Assembly (NCBI GenBank): GCA_002914805.1
Contig: JXTB01000148.1
Span: 1 to 64,000 of the forward strand
Reading direction: 5' to 3'
Source of the DNA: Parasponia andersonii
Taxonomy: Eukaryota > Streptophyta > Magnoliopsida > Rosales > Cannabaceae
Length of the DNA stretch: 64,000 nucleotides
Position numbers and translations under genes: made by a program. Shown here piece by piece: positions 22,593 to 34,670 of this stretch. The notes under the pieces are model-generated. The model did no database searches and was not told the origin of the DNA. It worked only from the letters and a program-made list of their open reading frames with translations. The first letter of the stretch is position 1. Every line of letters starts with the position of its first letter.

Positions 22593-23290
22593 CATTTGCT
22601 TGTCCTCAAGTAAAAACAAAAGAAACAAAAACAAAAAAACACAAGAAAAACAACACAAAATAAAATATAGAAATCAAAGTGTGCATTAAAAGTAAAGTTG
22701 GTAGCTAGAAATTTTTCTCAAAAACATAACAAGCCTCGAAGCTCAAAAGAAAAGCAAGCATTAATATATGACTAGAATATCCATATCAAGTATCAATTTT
22801 ACCCCATTATTGATTCTCTAGTGTAAGTATATGTAATCAATCCCACTTGACTAAACAAGCCTGGATAAACTTATGCACTTAGATAGGCATTAAATAATCT
22901 CTAGATGATACAATTTGGAACTACCATAAGTCAATGCTTTGTGTTCTTCTCCACTAATATAAGTTATAGTGTTATTAAAGATCAAAAGGTCTTTCTAAAC
23001 TTATAATGCAAGGTCGGGATAAAAGGTAGATGAGAACAAATTTTTTTGGCTCAATTCACCCTAGGCATGTAATGCACAAATAGAACATACATGAAACCAA
23101 TATACAATGTCATTCTAACTCCCAAATTTTCCTTTGTATCCAACATTTTATTCACACTTTATTTCTCAGAAACTACAAAATATAAAAACATAAAAATAAT
23201 GGAAATTCATATTTAATAGAAAAATACAAATAGAACATTTTATTTGGTATTATTGAAAAGGTATGAGTTTTATTGATAAAAGCTAAAAGT
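22593..23290 (-). mobile_element. Internal (3') remains of the Tat-like element
   Basis: Non-coding sequence directly upstream of the polypurine tract in the minus orientation. A CTTGAGGACAAGCAAATGCTCAAG-like inverted motif beside the tract is common next to PPTs of large plant Gypsy elements. No pol frames remain. The right limit is unclear. Confidence 0.4.
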
Positions 23291-23305
23291 CATGGTTTTA
23301 TATAT

Positions 23306-23533
23306 GGATACCAATCCAGTAAGTATTTTTTTTAACCTATATATAGGCATCATTTTTAGCCAATTAAATTTATCATGCACATTTTTTTTTAATAAAAAGT
23401 AAGAGAGAGAAAGAGTATTAATGATGTACATTTTTTCATACACATCATTATAGCTGTTAGATAAAGATTCAATAGTTAAGAAAAAAAAATACCGATACAT
23501 AGGTAAAAAAAAAAACCTAATAAATTGGTATTT
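23306..23533. mobile_element. MITE-X copy B
   Basis: Same family and orientation as 6891-7101. The left end GGATACCAATCCAGTAAG pairs with the reversed right end AAATACCAATTTATTAGG, both followed by T-runs and ACCTAT. An internal GAGAGAAAGAGTATTAATGA block is shared with copy A. An (AT)n tract follows at 23566-23589. Confidence 0.82.
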
Positions 23534-24259
23534 TTAGGTAAAAATACCTGATAGTTAAAAATACAATATATATATATATATATATATATTGTCCCTTAGT
23601 AATTATAACAAATACTGGTCATCATAGCTTATTAGTAGTAATTATTATTGGGATTTTTTAGATAATTAAAATATGTTTAGAAAATAGACGAAATTTTGAC
23701 AATAACAGATTATATTAGAAGATGAGATTTTTCAAATAAACCCACCCTCTACTCTTAAAATTAGTTTAACTAAATCATGTAAAGTTTCATTAATAACACA
23801 TCGTTAACCATAATGGTAAGAAAAAAAAAAAGAAAAAGAAAATAAGCTATTTGTATTCAACAATAGTTGACCAAACACTCAATGGCAGACTATGTCACTA
23901 AAGAGATCTTTAACTATAGAGAATTCATTCAAATCTATAAAGTAGAGATTTTAAGCCAATATAGTTCAACTCTTTCAAAACACCCTCCAACACTTAAGTT
24001 TTCTTCTTCAAAAAGATAAAGTGATAAGTCTTCTGCAAATTTGATGTTCGTTGGCATTGATTCTATCGAATTTCGAGCTCATAAGCTTTTGATAAGCAAT
24101 TAAAAAAAAAAGTAAATCGGCCAAACAAATATAGAATAAATGTGCGACAAACAATCAAAGAATTAAGATAGTGATAACTGTGTACCTTCGTGTAAAAGGA
24201 AGGATTACTAAATAAAAATAAGAAAAATAAAGTGATAAAGAGGATAATTACCTCCAAAT
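23534..24259. other. Gene-free DNA with AT microsatellite
   Basis: Contains a pure (AT) tract at about 23566-23589 and an A/G-rich tract at 23818-23845. No supported gene. A hydrophobic 64-residue frame at 24063-24257 is low-complexity and looks random. Confidence 0.5.
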
Positions 24260-25656
24260 TGGAGTATGTTTCGAGCTCAAATAGTTGTACATTTTTAAAT
24301 ATTTTTATTAGTTTGATGTGTTTTTATTTGTTTTTGTAGTTCTTAAAAAAAATAAGAATTAAGGTGAATTTGTGCCCAAGAATGGGTTACGGATATGCTA
24401 TAAAAAAATAAGGTAAAAAAGAGCTAAAATAGTGAAACGTCATATCTAGGAAGCAACATAGCATATTAAAGTAAATAGGGGCATCCTTGCGTGCAACTTT
24501 AGGGGCGTGGTTGTGTCCTGGCTATGTTTTTTGAGCTCTTTTAATGAGTTTCGATGGCCTAGATCGCTCTTTTATCATAATTAAACGATACATATTCATC
24601 CATTATTAAATCGACTTGAATTTGATCTAGGAAAATGCTTTAAAAAGGAGAATGAATGTACAAATTTCAGGGTGGAGAATTAGAGAGAAACACACCAAAT
24701 TCCTATAGAAAAAAACTTAGAGTAGGAGATTTCTTGAAGAATTCTTGGGAGAGATTCTTGAGGATTTGAAGACTTAAAACTTGTCTCCACAAGTCTTTTT
24801 CTTCCCCTTTCTCTTATCCTAATCTCTTAGAAATTTTTATTGATCTTATTGTGTGAACATACTTAGATTTATGAATTTCTTGTTGAGATTAACCATAGAT
24901 TTTAATATGTTTGGTTATAATTTTTATGCTATAGTTTGATTTATCTTTTTTACATTTTTTGATGATTTTGTTTATTATTGGTCTATTTTCAATTTCTAAT
25001 TCATTTATACTTCTCTTTTTGCTTAATACTTATACTTTATTTGGCCAATGAATTAGTTGATTTTAGGATGTGATTTTGATGTTCAAGAGAAATTAAATTC
25101 ATAATCCAGAATTGAGAGACATAATTTAGATAGTTCTGAGACCGGAAAGAGATTAACTCCTAAATATTCACCTTGATAGTTTTAGATTATTTGAGTTTTT
25201 GTGAGACCAAGAGATGAGCAATACCTTAACTTCCATTTGAAGGCTTAAACTTAATGAAAAGTTAATTAATCGGGTTAGATAAAGATACGAATTTAGGTTA
25301 GTTAGATGTATTATCTCATTTAATATTCAGGGAGAGGTAATGAGGTTAAATTAGATTCCTCGATTAGTGAGTTAAGTGGACTTAAACTAGTAATTACTTA
25401 ATTTGATGAATTTATGAGTAATTAAGAGTAATCAGTTCCTAGTACATTCGTGCATAATATTATCCATATTTTATTTACACTTTATTCTTTTTATCTTTGT
25501 TTTTATTTGTTTATTTGCATATTCATTTAGATTTTATGCCTAAATAAAGTTGAGTTACAATAATTCTAGTATTTAGCGATAATTGAATACTCAATCTCTG
25601 TGAATCGACCTTTATTGCCAATATACTAGCTAATTTTGATTTTTATCAGAACACGA
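24260..25656 (+). mobile_element. Tat-like LTR or LTR remnant on the plus strand
   Basis: About 1.4 kb, similar in size and layout to the split LTR at 9309-22571 but on the opposite strand. Features: GAAGAATTCTTGGGAGAGATTC in the middle (24735-24756), a CTTTCTCTTATCC segment, and an end reading AATCTCTGTGAATCGACC then TTTATTGCCAATATACTAGC, the usual 3' end of Tat/Ogre-type LTRs. No coding frames. The left boundary is uncertain. The right edge was hit by the MITE at 25666. Confidence 0.5.
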
Positions 25657-25665
25657 TAGGTTAAT

Positions 25666-26082
25666 GGAAAAAGCTCGTAAATATCCGTCTTTAAAACTAT
25701 ATTTTTATAAATACCTGTTTTTTTACTTTTATTTCATAAGTACCCGTTTGTACTTTTTTTGGAGAAATATAGATCATCATTGTTTTATATGTGAAATATA
25801 TACTACGGTATATATTTTATACATTAAATATATACTGTGGTCTACATTTCATAAATAAAAAATACCCTAAAAATTGACACACATTTTTAAATGTATACAA
25901 TTCATATTTTGTACATGAAATGTATACCTCATGAATAAAATTTACATTGTAAACGAAGACCACTCATATTTTACTCATGAAATGTGGACCATAAAAACAG
26001 GTATTTTTTGAAAAAAAAAAAAAGTTAAAAACGATTATTTATGAATTTTTTTTTAAAAATAAGTATTAAGCATAAATTTCTC
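25666..26082. mobile_element. MITE-Y copy 1, Mutator-type, 9-bp target duplication
   Basis: A 417-bp non-coding element starting GGAAAAAGCTCGTAAATA with a reversed right end GAGAAATTTATGCTTAATA; similarity between arms runs about 60 bp. Flanked by identical TAGGTTAAT at 25657-25665 and 26083-26091. The 9-bp duplication points to Mutator-type mobilisation. The interior holds repeated words such as CATGAAATGTATACC. A second copy lies at 27040-27508. Confidence 0.87.
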
Positions 26083-26091
26083 TAGGTTAAT

Positions 26092-27039
26092 TAATAGGAG
26101 GAGAACATTACAAGTTGTAAATTTGACGAAATTATGGGTAATTAGGTTAATTAACTATGAATTCCTCTCTAATATTGGGATATTATGAATGTTAGTTATA
26201 ATGCTCGTAACAAAAGTTTATTAGTCCTAAAAAAAATTACGAAAGTTAGAGGTGCTTCTCGTTGAAATCTATTCTATTTTAGTCGTAATCCAACAAATCC
26301 AACCGTAGATCAGTTTTAATAGTCATCCAATCCAACTTTGTATGTTTGCATCATCCAGTCTAGCTCAATCCAATTAGTTATAGGATTGGTTTGACTTGGT
26401 AATAGGATTTTGGTTTCAACTTTCGGCCTTCTGATTATTGACATTCTTTCTAATTTTAAATCCTATAATCAAATTTTTGAGACTTTATTTTTGACAAATT
26501 TCAGATGTTGAACTATATTTACTATCATTAGTATCAACTACTTTTGGGAGGGAATTAGTCAAGAATCCATCAAGAATCCGTCAAGATTATTACTAATGTC
26601 AAGAATCTATTAAGATTATCAAGAATTTGTCAAGAAATCATCAAAAATCTATCAAGATCGTCATCGATATCAAGAATCTGTCAAAAATTCATCACGAATC
26701 TTTCAAAATCGCTGTTGATGTCAAGAATCATTCAAGTATCTGTCAAAATCGTCAAGAATTCATTAAAAATTCATTTTTAAAAAGTGATATAAGAGTAGAT
26801 TTTATTAATGAGGAAAAAAAGTAACGTAAAATTAATTTGCTCAAAATGCAAAAAGTCGTTTTGGGAAAATGAAAAATTATCTGTCCACTTTGAGTGATGA
26901 AATTGAGCAAGCCCGAATGAAGACAACATACCAACACTTCTTTTTTGTGAATCCAAATTCTTATTCTTTCCCGTACAAAAATATTAATGGGCCTTCCAAA
27001 CCCAAAACAAACAATATTGGGCATTGGAGTAATAGAGTA
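26092..27039. other. Gene-free DNA with a degenerate short-repeat block
   Basis: Between about 26556 and 26770 the motif TCAAGAATC(C/T)(A/G) recurs many times at irregular 11- to 30-base spacing. This produces a Lys/Ile-rich frame that is not a gene. The remainder has no recognisable feature. Confidence 0.6.
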
Positions 27040-27508
27040 GCCGTTTTCAAATCATATTTCTACAAATACCCATTTTTATTTATATATTATAAATATCTAT
27101 TTTTGTACACTTTTTGAGAAATACAGACCACCAATATTTTACATATAAAATGTAGACCATGGTATATATTTAATGCATGAAGTGCATGTCGCGGTCTATA
27201 TTTTATGAATAAAATTACATAAAAAATTGACACATATTTTAAAATGTATACCATAGGTTAAATTTATAATGAAAAATGTAAATTGTGGTAAACATTTATA
27301 TTTTAAATATATATCATTCATATTTTATATTTCACATATTTTATACATGAAATATATACCTTATAGATAAAATTTATATTATGAATATGGATTACTCATA
27401 TTTTGTATATGAAATATGGACCACAAAATGGGTATTTTTGAAAGAAAAGTTAAAAATGAGTATTAATGAAAATAAGTTTTATAAATGGGTACTACGCGTA
27501 AATTTCTC
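27040..27508. mobile_element. MITE-Y copy 2
   Basis: A direct copy of the family at 25666-26082: shared blocks AAATACCCAT/ACCTGT, GAGAAATACAGACCA, ACACATTTTAAAATGTATACC, CATGAAATATATACC and the terminal CGTAAATTTCTC. The left end is less well preserved and no target duplication is clear. Related words continue to about 27860 (perhaps a third degraded copy). Confidence 0.75.
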
Positions 27509-28217
27509 TCATACTTTTATGCATAATATTTTGCAAATGCTGTTTTTATCTTATCTCAAAAATATGCTTTTTCAGATTTACATTTCCTTAGCAAAATAGG
27601 TGTGGTATACATTTATAGTGCAAATTTTTAACCATGGTTTACATTCACATATTAATACTTATAGCATACATTTTGAAATGCATTACTACACTACAAATTT
27701 CATATGTGAAATAATTTTTTTTGAGTAATCATATATGAAATATTTGTGCTATACATTTCTCTAAAAAATAGGTATAAAAACTAGTATCAATAAGATTAAA
27801 AAAATATGCATTTATCAAAATATGCTTAGGAAATAGTTATTTATGTACATTTCCCAAGAGTATATATAATGATGGGTGAGAAATTTAAGTGGATGACTAA
27901 TATTTTAAATTTGATTAAGAAGATGTTCATTTTCTAAATTTTATAGCTAAATGTCTATGTATTTATATTTTTACTAATTTTCAGTTATTGTACTGAAATG
28001 TATTAGTATATAATTTTTTATACTTGGTATATAAAATTTTACACTTAGTATATAAATATATATACGGGACATTTTGCTATAACATTTGATAAATAGATAT
28101 TTACTTAAATTAAGCTCAAAATTTGGTTATATTTCTATAAGGCCCATGATGGGTTTCTTAGAAAATTCTAGGCCCAAAGTATCGAAAATTAAAAAAATAT
28201 GAGATAAGCTGAATTTT
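27509..28217. other. Gene-free DNA, possible degraded MITE-Y relics
   Basis: Words such as GTGGTATACATTT and ATGAAATATTTGTG echo MITE-Y but no ends can be set. No gene seen. Confidence 0.4.
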
Positions 28218-28461
28218 TTTGAAAAATTCTGGATTGATTTAGAAAAATATCACTTTTTTAAAAAAATAAGTATTTTTCAAAAGTACTCAATATAACTAAT
28301 TGAGTTACTTAGGATAACTAATTTAGATACTTGAGAAAACCGATGAAACTATTTGAAATAACTTGATCAGTTACTTCAATATCTCATCAATTAATAAAAA
28401 ATTATGTTTTCTAAATATTTTAAAAGTGGTATTTTTCTAATTAAATTTGGGATTTTTCAAA
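28218..28461. mobile_element. Small inverted-repeat element, MITE-like
   Basis: About 245 bp whose arms pair imperfectly over about 55 bp: left TTTGAAAAATTCTGG then TTTAGAAAAATATCACTTTT, right (reversed) TTTGAAAAATCCC then AATTAGAAAAATACCACTTTT. No coding frame. Target duplication unclear. Confidence 0.6.
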
Positions 28462-30834
28462 CAATTTTAAAATCTAGAAATTTTCAATTTTTTTTTTTTG
28501 AAAAATTATCATAAAAAAAATCATATTTTCTCGATAATGAATGTTCATTTTTGCACCTTATTTTAAGAAATGACTATTTTTGACCTATTCAATAATGTCT
28601 GTTGTTGTTATCAATTTTGTTTTTCGTAAAATGGTCTTTTTTCAGTTGATCAATTTATACTAATTTTATTAGTAAATTAATATGTATTAGTATCTTTATT
28701 TTATGTCATTTTATCTATTTTTGTTTATTAGTATATCAATTATTGTGCGTTAATATATAGATTTTATATTAACTTTATTAAGATATAAGTTTTTTTTCTT
28801 CATAAACTAATAAACTGATACAATAACTGATTTATTTTATCTTTTTTTATTCACTCTATTATTTTGCAATGTTTTTCAATATTCTAACTATTTTGCAATA
28901 GTATTTGAAAAATAGCTATTTCTTAAACTCGAACATAATTTGTCTAAGAAGGCCAATAATAAATAAATTTTAAAAAAAAAAAAGAGAAAAAGAAACGCTC
29001 ATAATGAAGAGAAAAATTAGCGTGTGATTATAGTAAATGTCCTTTTTCCGTACTTTCATTGTAATACATTTTTTCAATAGCTAAAGGGCTTAGTAAATCA
29101 AGTTTTACACGAGTTTATCTGATATACTAAATCCATTTATATACTATGAGGTTTATACTTAGTAAAGTACTATGAGGTTTATACTTAGTAAAGTAATGTT
29201 ATACTGTGTATAGTAGGTTTGTCAGTTGATATACTCGGTCATTTTGCTTAAGTATTTAAAAAACGAATATTTATTATAAGGGATCCTTGCCATTTTGCTA
29301 AAAGCCCAAAAATTAGTATATTAATTTTCAGTTTAGGATAGTTTTTAGAGCTCATGATTCTAATAATGGAATAATTCATGCTATAATTACTGTTTGGTAA
29401 GCCTACTTTTTTGTCATATTCTTTCATAACTGTTTGCCTAAAAAACAACTTTTTGAAGGAAACTATTTTGTGAAAAATTTAGAAATGATTTGCCCAAAAT
29501 CTAACTACTTTATACCGCAGTTCGAGGAGTTAAAATATCTGTTTTTCAACTTCTGTTTCTAGCTCTTATTGGAATAAAAACTCACGTTAGCTCCTCAATT
29601 ATAATTTAAGTATTATTTTACGTGAGTTTTTAACTTAGTAATAATTCTTAAATTATGTAATTATTGTAATAATTATTCTTATATCACAAATTATCAAATA
29701 TTTAATATAAATAAGTCACAACACAGTACAAAATTTAATAACTATAGTAAAAAATTAAATTCTGAATTTTCAACTTACAAAATAAACGATCAATACTTAT
29801 ATAATGATTACAATAATCACCATTTTTTTTTCATAAATTATTAAATTTTTAACAGAATTGAGTCTTGTGCATACGATATAATAGAATAATTATGGCTAAC
29901 TAACTTATAAAAATAAATAATGCTCAATTATACGTTTTGTTCATGATTATTTTCTATTAAAAATTTATTTTAAAAAAGTCATTGCTATAACAATTTCATA
30001 ATTTAGATATCATACTATATAAATTGAAAATTTAGAAAATAAAGTGTTACAATAAGTACAATAATTTAGGGACTATTAACGTATTTAACCTTAAAAAAAA
30101 CCCTTTAAACAATGCAACAATACCAAACTGACAGTAGACCCAATTATTTATTTCTCACACCCCTCCCCTCCTTTTTTTTTCTGCTCTAATTTATAGAGCA
30201 CCGTTTCTTTTCAAAGTATTTATTTTGTTTGTTAATCGTCCTCGTACAAAACAATTACAAATGATAAGTTTATTAGCTGAAAGTCATACTTAACAGAGCA
30301 TAAAAAAATATTGTTAACTTCAATTTATGTATCTTAAAAGGAGTTATTCAGTACTTAATTCAATAAGTTGTATTTTTTTTTTTAAAAAAAAAAAACAATA
30401 AGAAGAACTCAAGTTAACCCTTTATTAGTGGCCGGGCTATGGATAAGATAGATTTTTCTGAAGGGAACAAGAGAGTGAAAATATAGCTGAAATATTCATA
30501 TTGAAAGCCATAGATGGACGAAACATAAAACCAAAACTAGTGGTGTCTCATCCCAATAAGCACCAGTCCCAACTCCCAAATTGATCTATAAGTAAGCCTG
30601 GTCTTCAGCGTGGGCTGACAAGGATCTTCCAACATCATTTACTTTTACACTTGTATTGTTCATGTTTTGTGCTTTCCACGATTACTCCCAAAACTTTTGT
30701 GCCCTTGTCTTGTCTTCAATGAGTAATATTCCATTTATAATTAGTCTATGTTTTCATGTTACTTTACTTTATATGTATATATTTACTTGTCCAAGAAAGA
30801 AAAAGTTAGCATTCTTATTTTGTAATACATATAT
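28462..30834. other. Gene-free DNA with a 26-bp tandem duplication
   Basis: The unit beginning ACTATGAGGTTTATACTTAG occurs twice in tandem at 29143-29194. Around 30420-30660 the base composition is less AT-rich, with a TATA-like TCTATAAGTAAGCC, but I found no frame to attach a promoter to. Confidence 0.5.
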
Positions 30835-31055
30835 TGGCATCAATCTATTGCTTTTTTTTTTTTTTAAACTTATTTATTATTTTATACAATTAAAATTTTT
30901 CATATACATTTTTTCATTATAAAAGATAAAAAGAAAAAAATATTAAATAATATGTATTTTTTTTCAAATAATTAAATCATAATAATGACGATCCAATTAT
31001 TAAATAAAAATACTTATAAATAGGTAAAAAAAAATATCTACTAAATTATGACCCT
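30835..31055. mobile_element. MITE-X copy C
   Basis: A 221-bp copy: left end TGGCATCAATCTATTG, reversed right end GGGTCATAATTTAGTAG, both running into T-runs. Flanked by TACATATAT (30826-30834) and TACATGTAT (31056-31064), a 9-mer matching at 8 of 9 positions, which suggests that MITE-X too makes 9-bp duplications. Confidence 0.8.
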
Positions 31056-31216
31056 ACATGTATTTATAAAAATTATAATATATATTATATTTATATACCA
31101 CATTTCTGTATAATATGATATCTACGTATTTTACAAATAATTCTTTAATTCAAAAAATCTTGTTTGAGCTTAATTAACTTCGACCGCAAATTTCATATAT
31201 TGTACTTATTTATTAC

Positions 31217-31423
31217 TTTTTTTTTTTTTTTTGTTTTTTTGGAGAAAGGTAGTCACACCTCCCACTCAATGCCACTTTGGGCAATCTATTGGAGTCTACA
31301 GGTGGAATAGAAAGGAGACTTGTCAACCTCGCTATTTCTGAATAATAAGTGCGGACACTGAGAAACCGAACCTCTACAAGAGATCCATAAAGCAATCATC
31401 TTTTACCGTTATGCCACAAGTAT
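31217..31423 (-). mobile_element. tRNA-derived SINE
   Basis: About 207 bp read on the minus strand. The head has a perfect RNA polymerase III A box TGGCATAACGG (31406-31416) and a B box GGTTCGGTTTC (31362-31372), about 34 bases apart as in tRNAs. A body of about 120 bp unrelated to tRNA follows, then a poly(A) tail with one interruption (T16-G-T7 on the plus strand, 31217-31240). That arrangement defines a tRNA-derived SINE, mobilised by LINE enzymes. The acceptor and anticodon stems do not fold as a functional tRNA. A clear target duplication was not found. Confidence 0.82.
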
Positions 31424-31706
31424 CGCTGTTCTAGTACTGAAGGATCATATCTCACTTTCACATGGCTACAGTCTTTATGTATAGGATGTTATCACTTAAA
31501 TGAATTAAAATTGGTAAATTGAGCGAATTTTTCTTGAATAATTATTGTTTATGGATTTCTTCTGTTTATTTATTTTTTTTTTCACGTGTCCATTCATTAG
31601 TATCATGGTCTTGCTGTTTGCTTTTGGTTGGAATGTTTTCATAAGATTTTGCAAGCTAGCCAGCTCAGACAAATTGGGGGTATGTGAAATGGTCCTGCTC
31701 CATTCC

Positions 31707-31923
31707 AGCTCCAATTCACCATATATTTTTTAACTTACGTATAAATATTTTTTTTTAACCGTTTCATCATTTAATGGTATCCAACGACTATAATGATGTG
31801 CATACAAAAAATGTATATCGTTAATATTATTTTTTTCTCTTATATTTTTATATTAAAAAATATATAAGATAAATTTTAATTAGTCAAAATAATACGTATA
31901 TATAGATAAAAAAAATAACACCT
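31707..31923. mobile_element. MITE-X copy D (inverted relative to A-C)
   Basis: The interior ACGACTATAATGATGTGCATAC...ATCGTTAATATTA matches the reverse complement of copy A's interior. Left end CTCCAATTCACCAT corresponds to the family's TIR; the right end is worn and runs into an (AT)n tract (31924-31940). Most diverged of the four copies. Confidence 0.65.
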
Positions 31924-31940
31924 TATATATATATATATAA

Positions 31941-32654
31941 ATACATATATATTCTCCACTATTCATATTTCCATGGATGCCCTAGATCATAATTGCAAAG
32001 TGGAAATGCGAATTATCATGCTATGTTTCTATAAATTTGTGGATATATATGTTACATATAAAAATGTGTATATATATGCATTATACACCAAATCAAATCA
32101 TCATTCTAATTTAAATTAGGTGTTCTAGCTAATTCATGTCGTCCATTCAATCAAATAATGTTTATCATATAAAATCTGAAACTAACTAATCAGTTTTGTA
32201 ACTTTACCAAATTAAAATTTTTAATAGAACATGTTATCAACTAATTGACTAGACATATTCAGGACATTAAAATATGGAGAAACGAGTACATGTATATCCG
32301 TAATTTTAACCATATGGTTTTTTCCAATTTTGTGAGGGGAATTAGTTCTTAGTGTCGAGTGTCGGCCACCAGTATAACTTATATAGTAATTAATTAAAGT
32401 TGTGGGAAATGCATAATTCATGAGAATGTGTCGCTACCATATATAGATGTGTGAAGTTGAACCACTAAGTAGTATAGTAAGAGAATCCAATATTAATATG
32501 TACATGGTTGTAATTAATAGTTTTCACGTACGTAATTGATTGGACATGTCCTGGGAAGTGATCCAGCCTTTTCTATGAAATGTTTCTCTACTTAAAACAA
32601 TAAACTTCCCACTTATTCAAAGGAAAAAAGAAATGCGTAATGTACAAAAAGCAT

Positions 32655-32693
<39 letters not shown>

Positions 32694-33325
32694 CTGATAA
32701 TTTCTCTATTATTAAAATTTGAATCTAATCTCTTAAATTTATACACACGTCTTTAAAACTTTAGATCAAATGAACTGATCAAGTAACTTGAGCATTAACC
32801 TAACTTTAGATCAAATGAATTGATCCAAGTAACTTGACCGTTAACTCAGGTTAGCTATAACTTCTGTATTAGGCTAACAAAAATGATTCTACTTTATTTT
32901 CATTTACTTTTTCTCAGGCTTAGCCAGATTGTAAATTAAAAGAATATTACGGCATGCCTAAAAAGATAATAGTACTAATAAAATAGAATATTATGCCAAT
33001 TTCGGTAAAGTTACGCATATGCTGCAAGAATTAGGATTAAAATAAATATTCAAATGTTTGTCTTCTTTTGGGAATAAGCTGGGATATATTCTTTTACTTA
33101 ATTTACTTTATTTGATAATCATGTAAATTCTTAGTTAAGAAATAAATTATTATTTTTCTTTGGGATAACTACATGAATAATTTTATTATTATCACCAAGG
33201 ATGCTTTGGATATGGATTCTTTAATATATATATATATATGGACACAGTTATCGGAGAAAAGAGAATATGAGAATGAGAATTAGATAAAAAAGATGAGACG
33301 TTAGACCGATTTAGGAAATTATAGA

Positions 33326-33328
<3 letters not shown>
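31941..33328. other. Gene-free DNA with AT microsatellite and small duplication
   Basis: (AT)14 at 32659-32686. A 43-bp segment starting AACTTTAGATCAAATGAA is duplicated in near tandem (32757-32799 and 32802-32845) with a few differences. No gene recognised. Confidence 0.6.

Positions 33329-33358
<30 letters not shown>
33329..33358. repeat. (GA)15 microsatellite
   Basis: Thirty bases of pure GA repeat. A second, shorter GA tract is at 36717-36739. Confidence 0.96.
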
Positions 33359-33360
<2 letters not shown>

Positions 33361-34670
33361 AATATTTTGGAGAGAGATACCCTGAATGCTTAACAATTCA
33401 TTTAATAACTCGTCGAATCTGACAAAAACAAAAATAACATGCCTCTTCGTAATTTAGAAGCTAAAAATCATGATTAAACTAAACAGTAAATGAATGAATT
33501 CAAAACAAACTATAACTTTAATAATTCAAAAAAAAAGTTATCTTGATTAAAATTATAGCAATAATAATCCTAATTAATGATAGTAAGACCTAATCATCTA
33601 ATACGTATTCGGCACATTCCCTTGGGTTCGAAAAGCTCGATTCCTGTTAGTTCAAACTCTATAAAAATAAGTTATCAAAAGCACAAAAACCTAGAATTTT
33701 TTTTAATATTTATTAATTTTGTTGGTAGTTTTAAACAAAGGTTTAAATTTGAATTAATTTTTCAATATACATCTCAATATTTAAATTTTGTTTGAAGAGA
33801 TATTTCTTTCGATTTCTAAAACGGATTTTGGTAAAGTCATTAGTTTTCTTTTTTTCTTTCTCAGCAAAAAAGTTATTAATGTTTTATTGAAAGAAAACAT
33901 AAATTTATTATAAATTTTAAATTTTAAATACAATACCGATAAGATAAAAGCAAACCTGTTTTTCTTAATATGAAAATGATCCGGCGGTAATTAAATAATA
34001 ATAATATAAACAGCTTGGAGGATGTGATGTTTAGATGTTGACACAGACAAACATTCTCTTCAAAGGAATAAAACACAGCTTTATACAATTTTCAAAAAAT
34101 TCTAATACCAGGATCTTCTTAAATTCTCTCAAAAACAAAAATAAAATAAAAAATAAAAAACTTGTGTTAATTGAAAACACACACGTACAGACAGCGTCCC
34201 CTAAAAAAGAATATACCAAGATTCCGCTAGGCTGGTCACCAATACACGCAAAAAAGAGTGACGGTTTCTTCCCATTATAAAACGGGTGGTCAATAAGTCC
34301 ATCCATGGCTACCGCAGGCCTCACCATCATCATTGTGGGCTAAAAGTGTCGGGTGGGGCCCAAAAGGGTTAAAGGGCCGATGGACCACTAAAGCCTCAAC
34401 CTCAAGCCAACCAGACCAGACTAGACTCAACAGGTGTCCCTCCAATTCGGTCACCACCTGGCAGCCTCTGATTCGTCAAATCTGCCTCCCAACTCATTGA
34501 TGAAAATCAATGCAAAAAGCTGGCAAAAAGTGAGGAAGTGACAAATGGACGATGGCTTTTAAGTTTTATCCATTGTCAATCCTAAACAGTGCTACTGCCC
34601 AACACCATTTGAACCTGCAAGAACCAAAACAAATGCATTTAAATAATGAGTCTATTTTAGTTGTTGTTCG
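33359..34670. other. Gene-free DNA with a GC-richer patch
   Basis: 34190-34560 is less AT-rich than its surroundings (for example GTGTCGGGTGGGGCCC) but has no credible coding frame; the 100-residue minus-strand frame at 34031-34333 shows no known domain. Confidence 0.4.

Noticed and set aside
26627-26824. Lys/Ile-rich 65-residue frame
   Set aside because: A by-product of the degenerate TCAAGAATC repeats.
31362-31423. Functional tRNA gene
   Set aside because: A and B boxes are present, but the cloverleaf stems do not form and a SINE body and poly(A) tail follow.
34031-34333. 100-residue minus-strand frame as a host gene
   Set aside because: Hydrophobic low-complexity tail, no domain, no promoter or splice context, and competing frames on the other strand.
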